Source: an uncultured Lachnospiraceae bacterium
GTDB taxonomy: Bacteria > Bacillota > Clostridia > Lachnospirales > Lachnospiraceae
Assembly: GCA_937920345.1 (NCBI GenBank)
Contig: CALGVA010000002.1
Location: 1 to 64,000, forward strand
Length of the DNA: 64,000 bases
Direction of reading: 5' to 3'
Shown here: piece after piece, positions 59,847 through 64,000 of the stretch
Layout of the letters: each line of letters starts with the position of its first letter
Position numbering within the stretch: the stretch's first letter is position 1
Made by a program: the position numbers and the translations under genes
The notes under the pieces: generated by a model
Database searches by the model: none
What the model saw: only the letters and a program-made list of their open reading frames with translations
Told to the model about the DNA's origin: nothing

Positions 59847-62800
59847 TTTTACATTTTTCTGTGCCGTGGACAACATCAGCTTGATCCGGTTAAGCTGGTT
59901 GACCTCGCTGGCGCCCGGATCGTAATCGATGGCCACGATATTGGACAGCGGGAAACGCTTGCGCAGTTCTTTGATGACGCCTTTACCGACCACATGATTC
60001 GGCAGGCAGCCAAAAGGCTGCGTACAGACGATATTGTTTACGCCGCTGTGGATCAGTTCCACCATTTCGCCGGTCAGAAACCATCCTTCACCGGTCTGAT
60101 TGCCGATGTTGACGATCGGTTTCGCGTATTCCACGATCTTATAGATGCTTACCGGCGGCGTGAAGTGCCGGCTTCTGGCAAATTCTTTCGCCGCGGCGCC
60201 GCGCATCTGCTCCAGTGCCCAGATACCGAATCTGGAAACGAGAGCGGCTTTGCGGGAGGTGCCCAGATAGTCAGCCTTATAGATCTGATTGTAGAAGCAG
60301 TAGAGCATAAAGTCTATCAGATCAGGCACAACAGCTTCCGCGCCCTCTGCTTCCAGCAGTTCTACCAGATGATTGTTGGCGGCGGGGGCGAATTTAACCA
60401 GAATCTCGCCTACGATGCCGACTTTCGGCTTGCGCATGTCCTCATGAATCGGAACGGCGTCGAAATCCCGTATGATCTGTCGGCACATTTTACGGAATAT
60501 GTAATAATTCATGTGTTTGCGGGATACAAATGCACGGCATTTCTCTTTCCAGCTCGCATGGAGCGCATCTACGGAACCGGGGGTGGTCTCATAGGGACGC
60601 ATACGGTAGACGCAGCGCATGAGGACGTCACCGAAGAGCGCACTGTAAGCGGCGCGCATGAGCAGTTCCGCATTCAGGTGGAAGCCGGGATTGCTCTCGA
60701 TACCGGCAAGATTTAGGGAAATCACCGGTATCTGCGGCATGCCGGCTTTCTCCAGCGCACGCCTGATGAATCCGACATAGTTGGTGGCACGGCAGCCGCC
60801 TCCGGTCTGTGTCATGATGATCGCAACTTTATTGACGTCGTATTTACCGGAGAGGAGAGCGTCCATGATCTGGCCGACTACCATCAAGGAAGGATAACAC
60901 GCGTCATTATTTACATATTTCAAGCCCACGTCTACGGCGTGCCGGTTGTCATTGCCAAGCACTTCGAAGCGATAGCCGCACGCCTCGAATCCGGTCTGCA
61001 TAATGTCGAAATGGATCGGGGACATCTGCGGGCAGAGAATCGTATATTCTTTGCGCATCTCTTCAGTAAAAGCAACTTTCTTGATGGCGCTGGAACGGAC
61101 GGTACGCTGTTTGTGCTTCTGTTCCCGCACTTTGAGGGCGGAGAGCAGGGAGCGGATGCGTATTCTGGCGGCGCCTAAGTTATTTACTTCGTCAATTTTT
61201 AAGCAGGTATATATTTTATCCGAGCCGGAGAGAATGTCGTTCACCTGATCGGTGGTGACGGCATCCAGACCGCAGCCGAAGGAATTGAGCTGGATCAGAT
61301 CCAGATCGTCCCTTGTTTTCACATAGCTTGCTGCGGCATAGAGTCTCGAGTGATACATCCACTGGTCGGATACGATCAGTGGGCGTTCCGGCTCGGCCAG
61401 ATGGGAGACTGCGTCCTCTGTCAGCACTGCAATATTGTAGGAATTGATCAGTTCCGGGATGCCGTGGTTGATCTCGGGATCAATATGATACGGTCTCCCG
61501 GCAAGCACGATTCCTCTGACGTGGTTTTCCGTCATGAATCGCAGGACTTCTTCCCCTTTGTCGCGCATGTCCTGACGCGCCCTGGCCAGTTCGTCCCAGG
61601 CGGCTTTTGCGGCATCCATCACTTCCGTAACGGGCAGTTCCTTAAATTCCCTGGTAAGGGCGGAAGTAACCGTCTGCAGGCTGCTGAATGCCATGAAAGG
61701 ATTGCGGAATGCGACTTCACCTCTGCCGATTTCCTCCACGTTATTCTTAATGTTTTCCGAATAGGAAGTGACGATCGGGCAGTTATAGTGGTTGTTTGCC
61801 CCGTGAAATTCGTCCCGCTCATAAAACAATGCGGGGTAGAAAATAAAATCTGTCTTCTGGTTGATCAGCCATGCCACATGACCGTGTGCAAGCTTTGCCG
61901 GGTAGCATTCCGATTCGCTCGGGATGGACTCGATGCCGAGTTCGTAGATCTTGCGGTTGGAACTGGGCGAGAGCACGACCTGATATCCGAGTCTGGTGAA
62001 AAAGGTGAACCAGAACGGATAGTTTTCGTACATGTTTAAGACTCTCGGAATGCCTACCGTGCCGCGGGGCGCCTGGTCGGCGGACAGCGGTTCGTAGGAG
62101 AAGAGTCTTTTTAATTTATAGTCATAGAGATTGGGGATGCCGTTCTCGTTTTTGGTCCTGCCAAGACCGCGCTCGCAGCGGTTGCCGGAAATATACTGAC
62201 GTCCTCCCGTGAATTTATTGATGGTGAGACGGCAGTTGTTAGTACAGCCCTTACATTTTGCCATGCTTGTCTCAAACTGCAGACTGGTGATCTGGTCGAT
62301 CGTCAGCATGGTAGTCTGATAGCCTTCTTCAAAGTGTTCTCTGGCAATCAGCGCAGCGCCGAAAGCGCCCATGATACCGGCGATGTCCGGTCTGATAGCC
62401 TGACAGTCGGCTATTTTTTCAAAACTGCGCAGTACGGCGTCGTTGTAGAAAGTACCGCCCTGTACGACGATGTTTTTGCCGAGTTCGGAAGCATCGGAGA
62501 CTTTGATGACCTTGAACAGCGCGTTTTTGATTACGGAATAGGCAAGTCCGGCAGAAATATCGGCGACGGAAGCGCCTTCCTTCTGTGCCTGTTTTACTTT
62601 GGAATTCATAAATACGGTGCAACGGGTACCCAGATCAATCGGGTGCTCCGCGAACAGAGCGGCCTTCGCAAACTCTTCCACGCTGTAGTTCAGGGATTTG
62701 GCAAAAGTTTCGATAAAAGAACCGCAGCCGGAGGAACAGGCCTCGTTGAGCTGTACGCTGTCAACCGTCTGATTCTTGATCTTGATACATTTCATGTCCT

Positions 62801-64000
62801 GACCGCCGATATCCAGAATACAGTCTACATCCGGATTGAAGAAGGCGGCGGCGTTATAGTGTGCAACGGTCTCGACCTCGCCGTCATCTAACAGGAAGGC
62901 GGCCTTCATCAATGCTTCACCGTAGCCGGTGGAACAGGAACGAACGATCCTGGCGCTCTTCGGGAGAAGCGCATGAATCTCCTTCAGGGAGCGGATCGCC
63001 GTCTTTAACGGACTTCCGTCGTTGCTGCTGTAGAAGGAATAGAGCAGGGAGCCGTCTTCGCTGACGAGAGCCACCTTCGTGGTCGTGGAACCGGCGTCGA
63101 TGCCAAGGAAACAGTTGCCCTGATAGGAAGCCAGACCGGCAGTCGTCACATGGTGCGCGCCGTGCCTTGTACAGAAGTTCTGATATTCTTCCTCGGAGGC
63201 AAAGAGCGGCTCCATGCGTTCCACTTCAAATTCCATCTGAATATCGGAAGAAAGCTTTCCAACCATTTCTTCCATTGCAAAATGCACCTCTTTTTTGGCA
63301 TTCAGCGCAGAACCGATGGCAGCAAACAGATGAGAGTTATCAGTGTCGATAATATGTTCGTCATCCAGCTTCAGTGTGCGGATGAAGGATTGCTTTAACT
63401 CTGATAAAAAGTGCAGCGGTCCGCCCAGGAAGGCTACGTGTCCTCTGATCGGCTTGCCGCAGGCAAGACCGCTGATCGTCTGATTAACGACAGCCTGAAA
63501 AATAGAAGCGGACAGGTCTTCTTTCGTGGCACCCTCATTGATGAGCGGCTGGATGTCGGATTTGGCGAACACGCCGCACCTTGCCGCGATCGTGTAAAGT
63601 GAATGATAATTTTTGGCATACTCATTCAGCCCGGCCGCGTCAGTCTGCAGCAGGGAAGCCATCTGGTCGATGAAGGAACCGGTACCGCCGGCGCAGATGC
63701 CGTTCATGCGCTGTTCCACGTTGCCGCCCTCAAAATAGATGATCTTGGCATCCTCCCCGCCCAGTTCGATTGCCACATCAGTAGCAGGAGCGAGTGTCTG
63801 CAGTGAGGTGGAAACTGCAATTACCTCCTGCACGAAGGGAACCTGCAGATGGTTGGCCAGCGTCAGACCGCCGGAACCGGTGATCATCGGATGTACGGTT
63901 ATATTTCCAAGCCTGTCATAGGCCTTTTGCAACAGGCTGGACAGCGTCTCTCTTATATTTGCGAAATGTCTCTGATAGTCAGAAAAGAGTACCTGCTGCT
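59841..64000 (-). CDS. Giant acyl-CoA dehydratase activase fusion (5' end off window)
   Basis: At least 1,386 residues; the frame is open to the window edge, and the in-window start TTG 63932 is internal. Two ASKHA ATPase domains are visible: one with AIELGGEDAKI and GICAGGTGSFIDQM, the second starting FLGIDAGSTTTKVALV with LDIGGQDMKCI and ACSSGCGSFIETFA, whose cysteines bind a 4Fe-4S cluster. The C-terminal half matches DUF2229/HgdB-like dehydratase sequence (KCKGCTNNCRL; GTVGIPRVLNMYENYPFW; ITQTGGGCRATNY-like). Family members activate 2-hydroxyacyl-CoA dehydratases by ATP-driven electron transfer. About 30 N-terminal residues should lie beyond 64000. Confidence 0.92.
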   Translation of the reverse strand, partial: QQVLFSDYQRHFANIRETLSSLLQKAYDRLGNITVHPMITGSGGLTLANHLQVPFVQEVIAVSTSLQTLAPATDVAIELGGEDAKIIYFEGGNVEQRMNGICAGGTGSFIDQMASLLQTDAAGLNEYAKNYHSLYTIAARCGVFAKSDIQPLINEGATKEDLSASIFQAVVNQTISGLACGKPIRGHVAFLGGPLHFLSELKQSFIRTLKLDDEHIIDTDNSHLFAAIGSALNAKKEVHFAMEEMVGKLSSDIQMEFEVERMEPLFASEEEYQNFCTRHGAHHVTTAGLASYQGNCFLGIDAGSTTTKVALVSEDGSLLYSFYSSNDGSPLKTAIRSLKEIHALLPKSARIVRSCSTGYGEALMKAAFLLDDGEVETVAHYNAAAFFNPDVDCILDIGGQDMKCIKIKNQTVDSVQLNEACSSGCGSFIETFAKSLNYSVEEFAKAALFAEHPIDLGTRCTVFMNSKVKQAQKEGASVADISAGLAYSVIKNALFKVIKVSDASELGKNIVVQGGTFYNDAVLRSFEKIADCQAIRPDIAGIMGAFGAALIAREHFEEGYQTTMLTIDQITSLQFETSMAKCKGCTNNCRLTINKFTGGRQYISGNRCERGLGRTKNENGIPNLYDYKLKRLFSYEPLSADQAPRGTVGIPRVLNMYENYPFWFTFFTRLGYQVVLSPSSNRKIYELGIESIPSESECYPAKLAHGHVAWLINQKTDFIFYPALFYERDEFHGANNHYNCPIVTSYSENIKNNVEEIGRGEVAFRNPFMAFSSLQTVTSALTREFKELPVTEVMDAAKAAWDELARARQDMRDKGEEVLRFMTENHVRGIVLAGRPYHIDPEINHGIPELINSYNIAVLTEDAVSHLAEPERPLIVSDQWMYHSRLYAAASYVKTRDDLDLIQLNSFGCGLDAVTTDQVNDILSGSDKIYTCLKIDEVNNLGAARIRIRSLLSALKVREQKHKQRTVRSSAIKKVAFTEEMRKEYTILCPQMSPIHFDIMQTGFEACGYRFEVLGNDNRHAVDVGLKYVNNDACYPSLMVVGQIMDALLSGKYDVNKVAIIMTQTGGGCRATNYVGFIRRALEKAGMPQIPVISLNLAGIESNPGFHLNAELLMRAAYSALFGDVLMRCVYRMRPYETTPGSVDALHASWKEKCRAFVSRKHMNYYIFRKMCRQIIRDFDAVPIHEDMRKPKVGIVGEILVKFAPAANNHLVELLEAEGAEAVVPDLIDFMLYCFYNQIYKADYLGTSRKAALVSRFGIWALEQMRGAAAKEFARSRHFTPPVSIYKIVEYAKPIVNIGNQTGEGWFLTGEMVELIHSGVNNIVCTQPFGCLPNHVVGKGVIKELRKRFPLSNIVAIDYDPGASEVNQLNRIKLMLSTAQKNVKN

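Overview
The window looks like a chromosomal segment of a motile, strictly anaerobic member of the Lachnospiraceae (Clostridia). The evidence is a GC content that appears close to half in the core genes, several GHKL/LytTR two-component systems, methyl-accepting chemotaxis proteins, a consensus-like flagellar sigma (SigD/FliA) promoter, a rubrerythrin, and a very large BadF/BcrA-type acyl-CoA dehydratase activase. No rRNA, tRNA or CRISPR array was found. Many promoters share an extended -10 of the form TGCTATA(A/G/C)T.

Layout: 1-460 holds two gene remnants. 600-6,820 carries a diguanylate cyclase, a BlaR1/BlaI-type sensor-repressor pair with two clear dyad operators, and the first LytTR/GHKL system. 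6,958-12,690 is a run of forward genes: HD-GYP protein, DUF362 ferredoxin-like protein, Xaa-Pro aminopeptidase, beta-carbonic anhydrase and rubrerythrin, closed by a terminator. 12.7-23.2 kb has a MATE pump, two chemotaxis receptors, the second GHKL/LytTR system followed by a secreted protein made of four ~64-residue repeats, an unrecognised 179-residue protein and a TfoX-like protein. 23.2-27.4 kb is a candidate defence or accessory patch: an XRE regulator divergent from an AlwI/BstNBI-type endonuclease with no visible methyltransferase, a metallo-hydrolase, and a ribbon-helix-helix gene divergent from a small gene across a repeat-rich operator.

27.6-30.1 kb encodes a FapA/DUF342 protein and a Fic protein with an N-terminal HTH. 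From about 30.1 to 35.1 kb the sequence is AT-rich and decayed. It holds pieces of a nucleotidyltransferase, a 4Fe-4S membrane protein, a condensation-domain protein, a Tn916/Tn1549-type excisionase and integrase and a GNAT enzyme, mixed with intact PadR, membrane-protein and GNAT genes. This is best read as the scar of an integrative element.

35.1-40.6 kb returns to core-like sequence: a low-molecular-weight tyrosine phosphatase, the phosphate transporter pstSCAB, and a DUF975 membrane protein with a Q/N-rich tandem-repeat tail. 40.7-46.0 kb has a SigD promoter driving a coiled-coil protein, the third LytTR/GHKL system, and two proteins that look surface- or flagellum-related. 46.1-64 kb holds a small alarmone synthetase, a PutP-type symporter, a striking hairpin array, an RsmF-type methyltransferase, a GH13 glycosidase, an MBOAT/SGNH pair likely acetylating a surface polymer, an RluB-type pseudouridine synthase, NAD-dependent DNA ligase, convergent metA, two small proteins, and the 3' part of the giant activase gene, which runs off the right edge.

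Common themes are environmental sensing (three LytTR/GHKL systems, two receptors, c-di-GMP synthesis and probable breakdown, an alarmone synthetase) and envelope modification. The least explained items are the solitary AlwI-type nuclease, the four-repeat secreted protein, the SigD-driven coiled-coil protein and the hairpin array before the RsmF gene.
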